NCBI GenBank assembly: GCA_002413395.1
Contig: DHWX01000004.1
Span: 636 to 23,190, forward strand
Direction: 5' to 3'
Source: Polaromonas sp. UBA5171
GTDB lineage: Bacteria > Pseudomonadota > Gammaproteobacteria > Burkholderiales > Burkholderiaceae_C
Length of the DNA: 22,555 nucleotides
Under the pieces are notes generated by a model. The model did not search any database and was not told the origin of the DNA. It worked only from the letters and a program-made list of their open reading frames with translations. A program made the translations under genes and the position numbers. Numbering within the stretch: position 1 is the stretch's first letter; each line of letters begins with the position of its first letter. Shown one piece after another: positions 15,738 through 22,234 of the stretch.

Positions 15738-16520
15738 TTACTTTCCCGCAATCGACTTCTGGAGAATACCGAGCACCGTATTCAGGTCTTCGATGGGCAC
15801 TTGTCCTGGCGCTGAACTGCTTGCGCCGACCGCGAACGTCAAGGCCGAACCGAAGGTCCAGCCGAACAGACGGGTGAGGGATCCATAGCCGCCCATGGAC
15901 ATGCTGATCAGCGGTATTTTGAGCTTTTGGCTGGACTTCAGGGTCGCCGTCATAAGCGTCAGCACATCCTCCAGATTGCGTGGCATGACCGCCACTTTCG
16001 CGATGTCGGCCCCGAGTTGCTCGGCCTCAAGGAATCGCTGGTTGAGCAGTTCCAACCCCGGCGTAAAGGAAAAATTATGAAAGGACAAAATCAACTTCGT
16101 GTCATTCGCCTTCGATACCTCACGTACTTGCCGGATATGCACGGGATTGTTGTTCATTTCGAAATCGACAATATCAACACAGCGGCTCTCGCACACGGCC
16201 TGATAGAGCGTCACAACCTCGTCTTCGGCCAAGGAAATTTTTTCGCCACCCTCTTTGGCTGAGCGTCGGGTGAACAACAGCGGAATGCCCCCGGCGTCCT
16301 GCCGGATACTGGCCGCCACGCTGATCACCTCAGCCGCGTTGCCAATGTCTTCAAAATAATCGACACGCCATTCCAGAATGTCGGGCTTCTTGGCGAGAAT
16401 CAGTTGCAATTCAGACAGTATTTGGTCGCGTGTGCGCCCAACCAGCGGGGTACAGATGAGCGGAAATTTCCCACCAGAGACGGCTTTCCCGTGCAGTTCA
16501 ATTGGCTTACCTGTTTGCAT
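15738..16520 (-). CDS. aroD: Type I 3-dehydroquinate dehydratase
   Basis: Catalyses 3-dehydroquinate to 3-dehydroshikimate through a Schiff base; 260 residues, the type I length. The active site is intact: E50 and R52 in LEWRVDY, E90 in RRSAKEGGE, general base H148 in LSFHNF, Schiff-base lysine K175 in DIAKVAVMP, and R217 in SLTRLFGWTFGSA. These align with E86, H143, K170 and R213 of the E. coli enzyme. A clear ribosome site (AAAAGGAG, 16537-16530) precedes the ATG. It is followed by the EamA permease and preceded by a broken aldehyde dehydrogenase. Many betaproteobacteria use the unrelated type II enzyme for biosynthesis, so this copy may be catabolic or accessory. Confidence 0.95.
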   Translation of the reverse strand: MQTGKPIELHGKAVSGGKFPLICTPLVGRTRDQILSELQLILAKKPDILEWRVDYFEDIGNAAEVISVAASIRQDAGGIPLLFTRRSAKEGGEKISLAEDEVVTLYQAVCESRCVDIVDFEMNNNPVHIRQVREVSKANDTKLILSFHNFSFTPGLELLNQRFLEAEQLGADIAKVAVMPRNLEDVLTLMTATLKSSQKLKIPLISMSMGGYGSLTRLFGWTFGSALTFAVGASSSAPGQVPIEDLNTVLGILQKSIAGK

Positions 16521-16540
16521 GTCAATGTTCTCCTTTTGTC

Positions 16541-16579
16541 AAAAAAAAGCTTGCCTACGCCGAATGGACACAAGCAAGC
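16541..16579 (-). terminator. Terminator-like hairpin between the aldehyde dehydrogenase pseudogene and aroD
   Basis: On the minus strand GCTTGC (16579-16574) pairs with GCAAGC (16554-16549), followed at once by eight T residues (16548-16541). The loop is 19 bases. It ends about 20 bases before the aroD ATG and next to its ribosome site, so it could be a terminator for the upstream gene or an attenuator for aroD. Confidence 0.5.
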
Positions 16580-16602
16580 ACTTTACGACAAAGCCAAGCG
16601 GA

Positions 16603-17724
16603 TCAGCAGGCGCCTTCCATGTCAGCGGCGGTAAACGTCCCGTCTTCCATCGCCGGATCGTAGAACGAGCCGAACAGTTCCTGGTCCGAAGGGCGGTCTT
16701 CCTTGATTGGCACCGACACCCAGGTGGTGTTCAAGTAATACTTCAGGCTCACATTTTCCGAGATCACATTGCCGCCCCAGGTGCCGCAACCCAGACTGGA
16801 AGTCATCGGCATGCCGTTGTTGAATGCACCGGCATTGGCCTTGGACTGTGCTTGACGCACCATGATGCGGCTGACTGGCGCGGCCAGTGCCAGTTGGTGA
16901 ATATGGCTCTGGTCAAATGAGTAAATGCCGCAGCAGTGGCCCTTGCCGCCGACTTCATAGATCGCCCGCATCATCGAGAGGGCCTGATCGAAGTTGCTGA
17001 ATTTATAGACGGCCAGCAGCGTGGTCAACTTCTCGCCAGAGTACGGATATTCCTTACCGATGGCATCGCCATGAACAATGATGAACTTGCGATCGGCAGG
17101 AATAGTGAAGCCCGCAGCGGTGGCAAGTTTTTGGGGCGAAATGGCCACAGTGTCGGACAGACGGTGCAATTCGTCATCCCACATGGCTTTGCGCAGCTTG
17201 GCCTTTTCTTCGTCATTGGCCAGGTAGCCACCTTCTTTTTGCAGTTGCGCCAGCAGCGCGTCAAAGATCGATTCCTGGATGATCAGGTTGCCGTCGGCCG
17301 AGCAGCCCGAGCCAAAATCAGAAGTCTTGCTTAAACGGGTGTTGAGTGCGGCTTCTTCAATGTTGGCGGTCTCGTCGATGATCATCGTCGAATTGCCGGC
17401 ACCGACCCCATAAGCCGGTGTGCCGGAACTGTAGGCGGCGCGCACCATCGGCTGGCCGCCGGTGGCAATAATCAGATCGGCACGCGCCATCAGTGCCTGT
17501 GACATCGGGATATTCACCTTGGTCAGGCACTGCAACAGGTCAGCCGGTGCGCCTTCATGCTCCAGCGCTTCGTGCATCAAGCGAACGGTCTCGAAAGAGG
17601 TTTTTTGGCACGCGGGTGCGGCGAGAAGATCACCGCATCGCGGGCCTTGATGGCATAGATCGCGTTGCCAGCAGGGGTCAAATCCGGATTGGTGGTGGGC
17701 ATGATGCAGGCAATGATGCCGGCG
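16603..17724 (-). pseudogene. Acylating aldehyde dehydrogenase (sulfoacetaldehyde dehydrogenase SauS-like), truncated and frameshifted
   Basis: CoA-acylating aldehyde dehydrogenase of the EutE/SauS type, which turns an aldehyde into an acyl-CoA. The bulk is intact in one frame from KTSFETVRLMHEALE to the C-terminus. This includes the nucleophile cysteine in SDFGSGCSADG and the late MPMTSSLGCGTWGG. Upstream, the frame switches at a run of six A (17606-17601 on the minus strand); one more A would restore ...SPHPRAKKTSFETVR. Homology (GIIACIMPTTNPDLTPAG) then stops at 17723, one base before an inverted repeat begins. About the first 100 residues are missing. The gene is therefore dead unless the true 5' end lies elsewhere. 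SauS is the nearest family I recognise; substrate uncertain. Confidence 0.8.
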
Positions 17725-17886
17725 TGTTGACGCCGATGTCAAAATGACCAGATTGGCCTACTTGTGTCGATCGCGGATTGACCAAATCTTGACTTCCTGC
17801 AAAACAAGGCCTGTCCCATTTATCCTCGGATTTGCCTAGTCAGAGTATTTTCGGCACACATGGTCAATTTGACGTCGGCGCCAACA
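17725..17886. mobile_element. Small inverted-repeat-bounded element (IS21-like end or MITE-like remnant)
   Basis: A 162-base segment starts TGTTGACGCCGATGTCAAAA (17725 on) and ends with the near-perfect inverse at 17861-17886; the 26-base ends match at 23 positions and read TG...CA. There is no transposase gene inside. Further copies of the GTCAA/TTGAC theme occur inside (near 17778-17795) and to the right. The left end sits exactly where aldehyde dehydrogenase homology stops. Multiple terminal repeats with TG/CA ends recall IS21-family ends, but the family assignment is inference. No target duplication is visible. Confidence 0.5.
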
Positions 17887-17958
17887 ATCGGTTGGGAGAT
17901 CCGCTCAGCGCAACGATTCTGGCCTCTCTAGCCTGGGGGCAGTCAAAATCGGCGGCCT

Positions 17959-17984
17959 GGGTCAAAAGGTCGTCGGCCGCAACA
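17959..17984. repeat. Third, diverged copy of the terminal repeat
   Basis: GGGTCAAAAGG followed by TCGTCGGCCGCAACA matches the right-hand inverted repeat (17861-17886) at 19 of 26 positions in the same orientation. It suggests nested or multiple terminal repeats of one transposon type. Confidence 0.4.
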
Positions 17985-18023
17985 GCATAGGCTCAAACCG
18001 CACATCCAAATCGCCTGGAATTG

Positions 18024-18053
18024 CCATTTGGGGTACACTTGAATCCCAAATGG
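18024..18053 (+). promoter_or_regulatory. Perfect 9-bp dyad, probable autoregulatory operator of the Xre-RES operon
   Basis: CCATTTGGG (18024-18032) and CCCAAATGG (18045-18053) are exact inverse complements separated by 12 bases. The dyad lies 36 bases before the antitoxin start, where such antitoxins normally bind to repress their own operon. Confidence 0.6.
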
Positions 18054-18059
18054 ATAGTG

Positions 18060-18081
18060 TGGTTCAAGACTGAACCAGGAG
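18060..18081 (+). promoter_or_regulatory. 7-bp hairpin abutting the antitoxin ribosome site
   Basis: TGGTTCA (18060-18066) and TGAACCA (18071-18077) form a perfect stem with a four-base loop AGAC. The last stem base is the first base of the AGGAG ribosome site (18077-18081), seven bases before the ATG. It could be a second repressor half-site or an mRNA hairpin limiting translation. Confidence 0.5.
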
Positions 18082-18088
18082 AACGATC

Positions 18089-18697
18089 ATGAGCAGTACG
18101 ACCGAAAGCAAATTTGTTGGACGCAAAGCCACGCGCGACAAGTTGCCAGCGATGGTGGCAGATTTTTCTGCGGGGGAAAATGCCTTTAGGTCCCCGTTTA
18201 GTCGGACCCGTTCAAAAGTGACAAAAGATGGCGTTTTGATTGTTACCTTGGACTCGACGGGTAGCCACTGGGGATCTACGCCCAACCTCTACCGGATGCC
18301 CGATGTCGAATTCATCGAAAACTTTCAGGCCGGGATAGAGCCGACGTTCGTTGCCCTGATCGCCGACAATATGGGAACCACCAGGAAGCATCTGCAGAAC
18401 TATCTGCAGCTATCCTCTACAACCGTCGAACGAAAGAAAACCAAATCCGTAAACTTGGACATCTACCAGTCCGAGCGCTTGGCAGGACTCAAGCGACTGA
18501 TCGACCAGGTTCAGTCCATGGTGGAAGACGCAGGCGATCCGACCGACTTTGATGCGGCCGAGTGGCTGGGGCGATGGATCGAAAAGCCTTTGCCAGCGCT
18601 GGGTGGCAAAAAACCTGCCGAATACCTTTCCACAGTCTCAGGCCAGAAGCTGCTCTCCAATCTGCTTAACCAGATGCTGAGCGGGGCCTACGCCTGA
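18089..18697 (+). CDS. Xre/MbcA/ParS-type antitoxin
   Basis: Antitoxin of a RES-domain toxin-antitoxin pair, 202 residues. The N-terminal 80 residues are an extension of unclear role. The middle holds a degenerate helix-turn-helix (FVALIADNMGTTRKHLQNYL), then SERLAGLKRLIDQV. The C-terminal DUF2384 toxin-binding domain is clear: AAEWLGRWIEKPLPALGG, then a tail ending LLNQMLSGAYA, close to the family consensus. The start is fixed by AGGAG seven bases upstream. Its stop overlaps the toxin ATG by one base (TGATG). Family members neutralise the toxin by blocking its NAD-binding cleft and repress their own operon. Somewhat longer than the usual 140-160 residues. Confidence 0.88.
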   Translation: MSSTTESKFVGRKATRDKLPAMVADFSAGENAFRSPFSRTRSKVTKDGVLIVTLDSTGSHWGSTPNLYRMPDVEFIENFQAGIEPTFVALIADNMGTTRKHLQNYLQLSSTTVERKKTKSVNLDIYQSERLAGLKRLIDQVQSMVEDAGDPTDFDAAEWLGRWIEKPLPALGGKKPAEYLSTVSGQKLLSNLLNQMLSGAYA

Positions 18698-19176
18698 TGC
18701 TGGTCTGGCGCATCGGCACCACCACGCGCGACTATCTCGCGCAGGACATGGGTGGCAAAGGCGCCGAGATCACCGGGGGGCGATGGAACAGCAAGGGCGT
18801 GCCTGTAGTCTATGGCGCTTCCAGTGTGTCTCTGGTCTGCCTGGAAACCCTGGTGCACTTCAACGGTGATGATCTACCGTTGAACCGCTACATCATCGAG
18901 ATCGACATTCCAAGTGCGGTCTGGGCCAAGCGTAAGCGTATGACGGCGAAGATGCTGCCTCCCACGTGGGACGCGGTCCCGGCTGCACTGGCCAGCGTCT
19001 CGTTTGGAGACGGGTGGTGCAAGGCGGGCGCACAAGCCGTACTGGAAGTCCCATCTGCCATCATCGGACACGACCGGATCTATGTAATCAACCCGCTGCA
19101 CGCCGATGCGAAGCTGATCAATGCGACGGCCGGCGAGAAGTTCCTCTACGACCACCGGTTGATTCGAAGGCCCTGA
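18697..19176 (+). CDS. RES-domain toxin (NAD-consuming)
   Basis: RES toxin of 159 residues, full length. The three defining residues are present: R29 in GGRWNSKG, E50 in LETLVH and S120 in VPSAII. The conserved tyrosine Y39 in VYGASS is present too. Known members (MbcT, Res) degrade cellular NAD; ParT instead ADP-ribosylates a phosphoribosyl pyrophosphate synthetase. It is translationally coupled to the upstream antitoxin and followed by a strong terminator, so the pair is a complete two-gene module. It sits in a stretch of pseudogenes and mobile-element debris, typical for such a cassette. Confidence 0.92.
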   Translation: MLVWRIGTTTRDYLAQDMGGKGAEITGGRWNSKGVPVVYGASSVSLVCLETLVHFNGDDLPLNRYIIEIDIPSAVWAKRKRMTAKMLPPTWDAVPAALASVSFGDGWCKAGAQAVLEVPSAIIGHDRIYVINPLHADAKLINATAGEKFLYDHRLIRRP

Positions 19177-19196
19177 AGAAATCATTTTCAGCCGCC

Positions 19197-19239
19197 AAAA
19201 AAACCCGCTCGAATCCTTGTGAGGATCGAGGTGGGTTTT
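19197..19239. terminator. Bidirectional rho-independent terminator
   Basis: A long stem made of CCCGCTCGAATCCT and AGGATCGAGGTGGG (small bulges, loop TGTG) is flanked by seven A on the left and four T on the right. It ends the RES operon on the plus strand. On the minus strand, where the T tract is longer, it would end transcription coming from 19441. Confidence 0.75.
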
Positions 19240-19264
19240 GCATTCAGAAATTCAGCAGGGTTTG

Positions 19265-19441
19265 TCAGAAAAGTTCGGCCTGTACCTCCTGGGCCGAGAC
19301 CTTCACCTGCACCTTGGGGCCTACTCGTTTTTGGTGCAGAAACTGGCGGTTCGCAAACCCAGCAATGACGCGGGCTGGGGGTGGTAGATCGTTGATTTTG
19401 CTCAGGTTCCTGTTCACTTTCCAAACCGGTATCGTGGCCAC
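19265..19441 (-). CDS. Possible small or remnant protein, unrecognised
   Basis: Open frame of 58 codons from a GTG, reading ...KINDLPPPARVIAGFANRQF... and ending VSAQEVQAELF. It has a balanced amino acid make-up and ends 26 bases from the T-rich side of the terminator at 19197-19239, which suits a convergent gene. I do not recognise a family and see no ribosome site. It may be the 3' end of a gene cut by the transposase fragment to its right. A chance frame is possible. Confidence 0.25.
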   Translation of the reverse strand: MATIPVWKVNRNLSKINDLPPPARVIAGFANRQFLHQKRVGPKVQVKVSAQEVQAELF

Positions 19442-19459
19442 CCACTAATAGGGATCGCG

Positions 19460-19830
19460 AGGCAGGGCTGGCAAACTACGTTTTTGGGGATGCGCGAGCT
19501 GCCCCGCGATATCAGCGACTTCGAGATAAAGGCGTTTTTCGCCTTCGATGGTGCTGAGCGCGAGGCAATCAATGCGCGCCGGGGTAATGCCCACAAGCTG
19601 GGCATGGCGCTGCATATCCGTTTTCTGCGCATGAGTGGCCGCTTGCTCTATGCCTTCCGAGTGATTCCCGTCGGCCTGTGGCGTCATCGTCAGCGACGAA
19701 CTTGGCATCGCCACCCCTGACGTGGCATCGTTCCGCACACTGTACGGGCAGGAGAAAACACCGCTTGACCACCAGCAGGTGGCCTGCACGGTTCTTGGTT
19801 TTCGGTGGATGAGTGAGCATCAGCGGCGTG
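19460..19830 (+). pseudogene. Tn3-family transposase N-terminal fragment (DUF4158), frameshifted
   Basis: Remnant of about the first 120 residues of a Tn3-type transposase. It reads GWQTTFLGMRELPRDISDFE, then LGMALHIRFLRMSGRLL up to GLWRH. An extra base near 19688 then shifts the frame, after which DELGIATPDVASFRTLYG and HQQVACTVLGFRWMSEHQRR continue. No proper start codon precedes GWQTTF, and homology stops near 19830, where ubiD sequence begins. No Tn3-type terminal repeat or resolvase was found. Confidence 0.75.
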
Positions 19831-19837
19831 CCAGCGC

Positions 19838-20274
19838 CAGTATCCCGAGATCACCGACTTTTACCTGCCGCCAGAGGGCTGCAGCTATCGGCTGGCCGTG
19901 GTGCAGATCAAGAAGTCCTACCCCGGCCACGCCCGGCGTGTGATGTTTGGCATCTGGAGTTTCCTGCGCCAGTTCATGTACTACCCAAGTTCATCGTGGT
20001 GGTGGATGACGACATCAACATCCGCGACTGGAAGGATGTGATCTGGGCCATCACCACGCGGGTGGATCCGACGCGCGATACCCTGCTGGCTGACAGCACG
20101 CCGATCGACTACCTGGACTTTGCGTCACCGGTGAGCGGCCTGGGCAGCAAGATGGGGCTGGACGCCACCCACAAATGGCCGGGTGAAACCAGCCGAGAAT
20201 GGGGGCGACCTTTGATGATGAGCACCGAAGTGACGGCCAAAGTGGAGCCGATCTGGCAAACCCTGGGTTTGTGA
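19838..20274 (+). pseudogene. ubiD: UbiD (4-hydroxy-3-polyprenylbenzoate decarboxylase) C-terminal fragment, frameshifted
   Basis: UbiD is the prenyl-FMN-dependent decarboxylase of ubiquinone synthesis, about 490-520 residues. Only the last 145 or so remain: QYPEITDFYLPPEGCSYRLA to FGIWSFLRQFMY, then a two-base insertion near 19981-19987, then KFIVVVDDDINIRDWKDVIW to WQTLGL and stop. The catalytic part is missing, so the fragment is dead. It joins the transposase fragment directly. The last 15 codons and following spacer recur at 21967-22056. Confidence 0.85.
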
Positions 20275-20319
20275 GTCAAATTTGGCTCTAGACCCCGTGG
20301 AATGTGCGCAAGCAGCTAT
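20230..20319 (+). repeat. Direct repeat A, ubiD tail plus 3' flank
   Basis: Ninety bases starting GTGACGGCCAAAGTGGAG and ending AAGCAGCTAT. They cover the last 15 ubiD codons and 45 bases of downstream sequence. The same 90 bases recur without gaps at 21967-22056, with about 12 differences by eye. Confidence 0.8.
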
Positions 20320-20562
20320 CAATTCAGGAGTTAGTGGTCTACACATCAACTGGTGACAGGTAGCGACTCAGATGCGCTGCCGGGTAGCACTGCGCCTGGC
20401 AGGCGCGTCGCACCGGTAATCACTCTCACGGCCAAGGCTTTCAGGGCGAATGCTGTTCAATCAGCGTGTCGGAGACACGAATCGAGGGCTGCTCCAAGGT
20501 GCGATACTTTGTCTCATGTGGTTGAATTTCCTATCCACTCCACAATGGATTGAGTTAACGCC
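20320..20562. other. Non-coding stretch with one hairpin
   Basis: About 240 bases with no supportable gene. It holds a perfect GCGCCT-GGC-AGGCGC palindrome at 20392-20406 with no T tract. I see nothing else that explains it. Confidence 0.5.
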
Positions 20563-21294
20563 ATGGTTGTGCTAATACTTTGCTTGGGTGCCGTTGGCTG
20601 CCTGCTCTACTGGCTAATATCGCAAAATGCCTTTGATAGCCCACCAAAAGCCGTAACTCAAGCAGGATCATTCGTTAAAGAGAGCGTCTCAACCAGTTTG
20701 CAGTGCCCGATTGAAGGTGCAACTGTAGACCATGCAGTAACTAAGTTTCTGGGTCGAACTCATCCAGTTTCAAAAATACCATATCCCGTGATGACAACCG
20801 ACATGGTCACCGGAGTCGATGGTCAGTTGAGTTACGAGGATTGCAAGAAAACCATAAGGCTGTACCTGAAAGCGATTGACTTCCAATCAGATCGAGGGAG
20901 AGCAGGCGACATAGAGTCGATCCACGGCTGGATGGTCCAGTATGAAGATTTCCCAAGAAAATGTGCGAACGAACTGCATGAGGGTGTTGCCGTACACCGG
21001 ACGCAATTAACTTCACTAAAAGAAAAGATCAAGATCTGCAAAGACAAAAATTTGCGCAACTCACTCAAGGAAGAAATCCAATCTGTTCGCTTCGAAATTG
21101 CGAGCGCACTCGACGAAATTGATGGGATTAAGGAAGAGATACAACAGCTGAAAGTTGATCGCCTCTGCTATTTGATCGACAACATCAATCGACATGTACA
21201 TGGTGAACATTGGCGAATAGTGTGCAATCGTCCAGCGTGGTACGGTCCCACACCGCGCGCAGTGCAGCGTGAAGCGCTTCCCAAGACCAACTGA
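20563..21294 (+). CDS. Hypothetical membrane-anchored coiled-coil protein
   Basis: Unrecognised protein of 243 residues. One N-terminal transmembrane segment (VVLILCLGAVGCLLYWLI) is followed by a soluble domain with several cysteines. A charged helical stretch (about residues 140-195; LTSLKEKIKICKDK, EEIQSVRFEIASALDEIDG) has heptad character. The N-terminus is short and lacks a cleavage motif, so it is more likely anchored than secreted. Base composition is visibly richer in A and T than the metabolic genes. It lies between the two 90-base ubiD-tail repeats, which suggests an acquired segment. The ribosome site is poor, so the exact start is uncertain. Confidence 0.6.
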   Translation: MVVLILCLGAVGCLLYWLISQNAFDSPPKAVTQAGSFVKESVSTSLQCPIEGATVDHAVTKFLGRTHPVSKIPYPVMTTDMVTGVDGQLSYEDCKKTIRLYLKAIDFQSDRGRAGDIESIHGWMVQYEDFPRKCANELHEGVAVHRTQLTSLKEKIKICKDKNLRNSLKEEIQSVRFEIASALDEIDGIKEEIQQLKVDRLCYLIDNINRHVHGEHWRIVCNRPAWYGPTPRAVQREALPKTN

Positions 21295-21425
21295 GCAAGG
21301 CCCCCAGATCGTCCTGACGAAAGTTTTATTCATGGGCCTACGACTATGCGCGCTAACGCACATACTGCGTTCCGGATTCGGCTTACAAAGACAACGCTTA
21401 CTAAACTACTTGTCAGGAGTTCACT

Positions 21426-21758
21426 ATGATTAAGAAAGTTCTGCTTGCCGCCATGCTGGCGGCATCTTTTGGGGGTATTGCGACTTCGGTCACTGCCGCG
21501 ACTGTTATTGTGCGAGTCGCCCCGCCACCGCTCCGAGCAGAGGTCGCGCCCCCGCCGCGCCATGGTTATGTGTGGGTTTCCGGTCATTGGGAATGGAGAA
21601 ATCGACAGCATCAATGGGTCAGGGGTACCTGGATACGCGAACGCCGCGGGTATATGTACAACCAGCCGACATGGGTGGAGCGTGATGGGCGTTGGAACAT
21701 GAACCGGGGCGGCTGGACCCGCGGTGATCGCGCGCCCAATAACCCGAATCGCAATTAA
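21426..21758 (+). CDS. YXWGXW/WXXGXW repeat-containing secreted protein
   Basis: Small exported protein, 110 residues. Signal peptide KKVLLAAMLAASFGGIATS with cleavage probably after VTAA. The mature part has a proline-rich start and then tryptophan repeats: GYVWVSGHWEW, HQWVRGTWIRE, PTWVERDGRW. These fit the WXXGXW family seen widely in Burkholderiales as small cell-envelope proteins of unknown function. AGGAG lies six bases before the ATG. The C-terminus is basic and asparagine-rich. It is monocistronic within the repeat-bounded segment. Confidence 0.8.
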   Translation: MIKKVLLAAMLAASFGGIATSVTAATVIVRVAPPPLRAEVAPPPRHGYVWVSGHWEWRNRQHQWVRGTWIRERRGYMYNQPTWVERDGRWNMNRGGWTRGDRAPNNPNRN

Positions 21759-21966
21759 TACAACCGGGCATACCCACGAAACGCACCAAGCCATGGCCGA
21801 TGCGGTGCTTGGCTACCTTGAGTTGTATTTCATCACTGGTGCGGTGCGCGTCGGTGTTTCTGCGCCCTGGGGCTGTGAGAAGTATTGTGTAAACGGTTCT
21901 TTGGCAGGAAACTGCTGTCTTGCTTGGGGCAATGATGACTGTAGAAATGGAACTCCTGCCCGCCGA
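21759..21966. other. Unexplained spacer before the second ubiD tail
   Basis: About 200 bases without a recognisable gene. An open frame on the plus strand happens to run in frame into the ubiD tail, but its upstream residues look like no family. It may be degenerate sequence. Confidence 0.4.
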
Positions 21967-22011
21967 GTGACGGCCAAAGTGGAGCGGCTCTGGCAAACCC
22001 TGGGTTTGTGA
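21967..22011 (+). pseudogene. Last 15 codons of a second ubiD-like 3' end
   Basis: Encodes VTAKVERLWQTLGL and a stop, against VTAKVEPIWQTLGL in the first fragment. No other ubiD sequence precedes it. It is a stub left by recombination or duplication. Confidence 0.7.
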
Positions 22012-22056
22012 GTCAAATTGGGCTCTGGCCACCGCAAATACTGCGCAAGCAGCTAT
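21967..22056 (+). repeat. Direct repeat B, ubiD tail plus 3' flank
   Basis: Second copy of the 90-base repeat, 1737 bases right of copy A and in the same orientation. Differences cluster in the part after the stop codon. It runs directly into a small GCTAT...ATAGC hairpin at 22052-22068. Confidence 0.8.
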
Positions 22057-22068
22057 TTAAAATATAGC
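22052..22068 (+). terminator. Short AT-rich hairpin after the ubiD tail
   Basis: GCTAT and ATAGC pair across a seven-base AT loop and are followed by AAAAAC. It resembles the short 3' hairpins dispersed in Comamonadaceae genomes; termination activity is uncertain. Confidence 0.3.
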
Positions 22069-22234
22069 AAAAACTCGCCAGCGCAAGGTCTGGCGGCCAA
22101 ATTGATGCCAGACTTGCCCACCGGGCGGTAATAAAATGCACGCTCAGCCTGGCAATGCTTCTTCCGAGCATGGCAACAAGCTGCAAGCGCTTCACCATTT
22201 ACGGCTTCTGGCTCAATACTTTTCTATTAACACC

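Larger units (their letters stand above)
17887..18088. other. Non-coding stretch upstream of the toxin-antitoxin operon
   Basis: About 200 bases without a gene. The left half carries mobile-element repeat remnants (see 17959-17984 and GTCAAAATCGGCGG near 17942). The right half carries the two dyads and the ribosome site of the antitoxin gene. Confidence 0.6.

Noticed and set aside
17725..18088. Search for a hidden gene or RNA in the gap before the antitoxin
   Set aside because: All frames are short and interrupted; the visible structure is repeat ends and operator dyads.
21724..22011. Plus-strand frame running into the second ubiD tail
   Set aside because: Only the last 14 residues resemble UbiD; the rest overlaps the WXXGXW gene end and shows no family signature.
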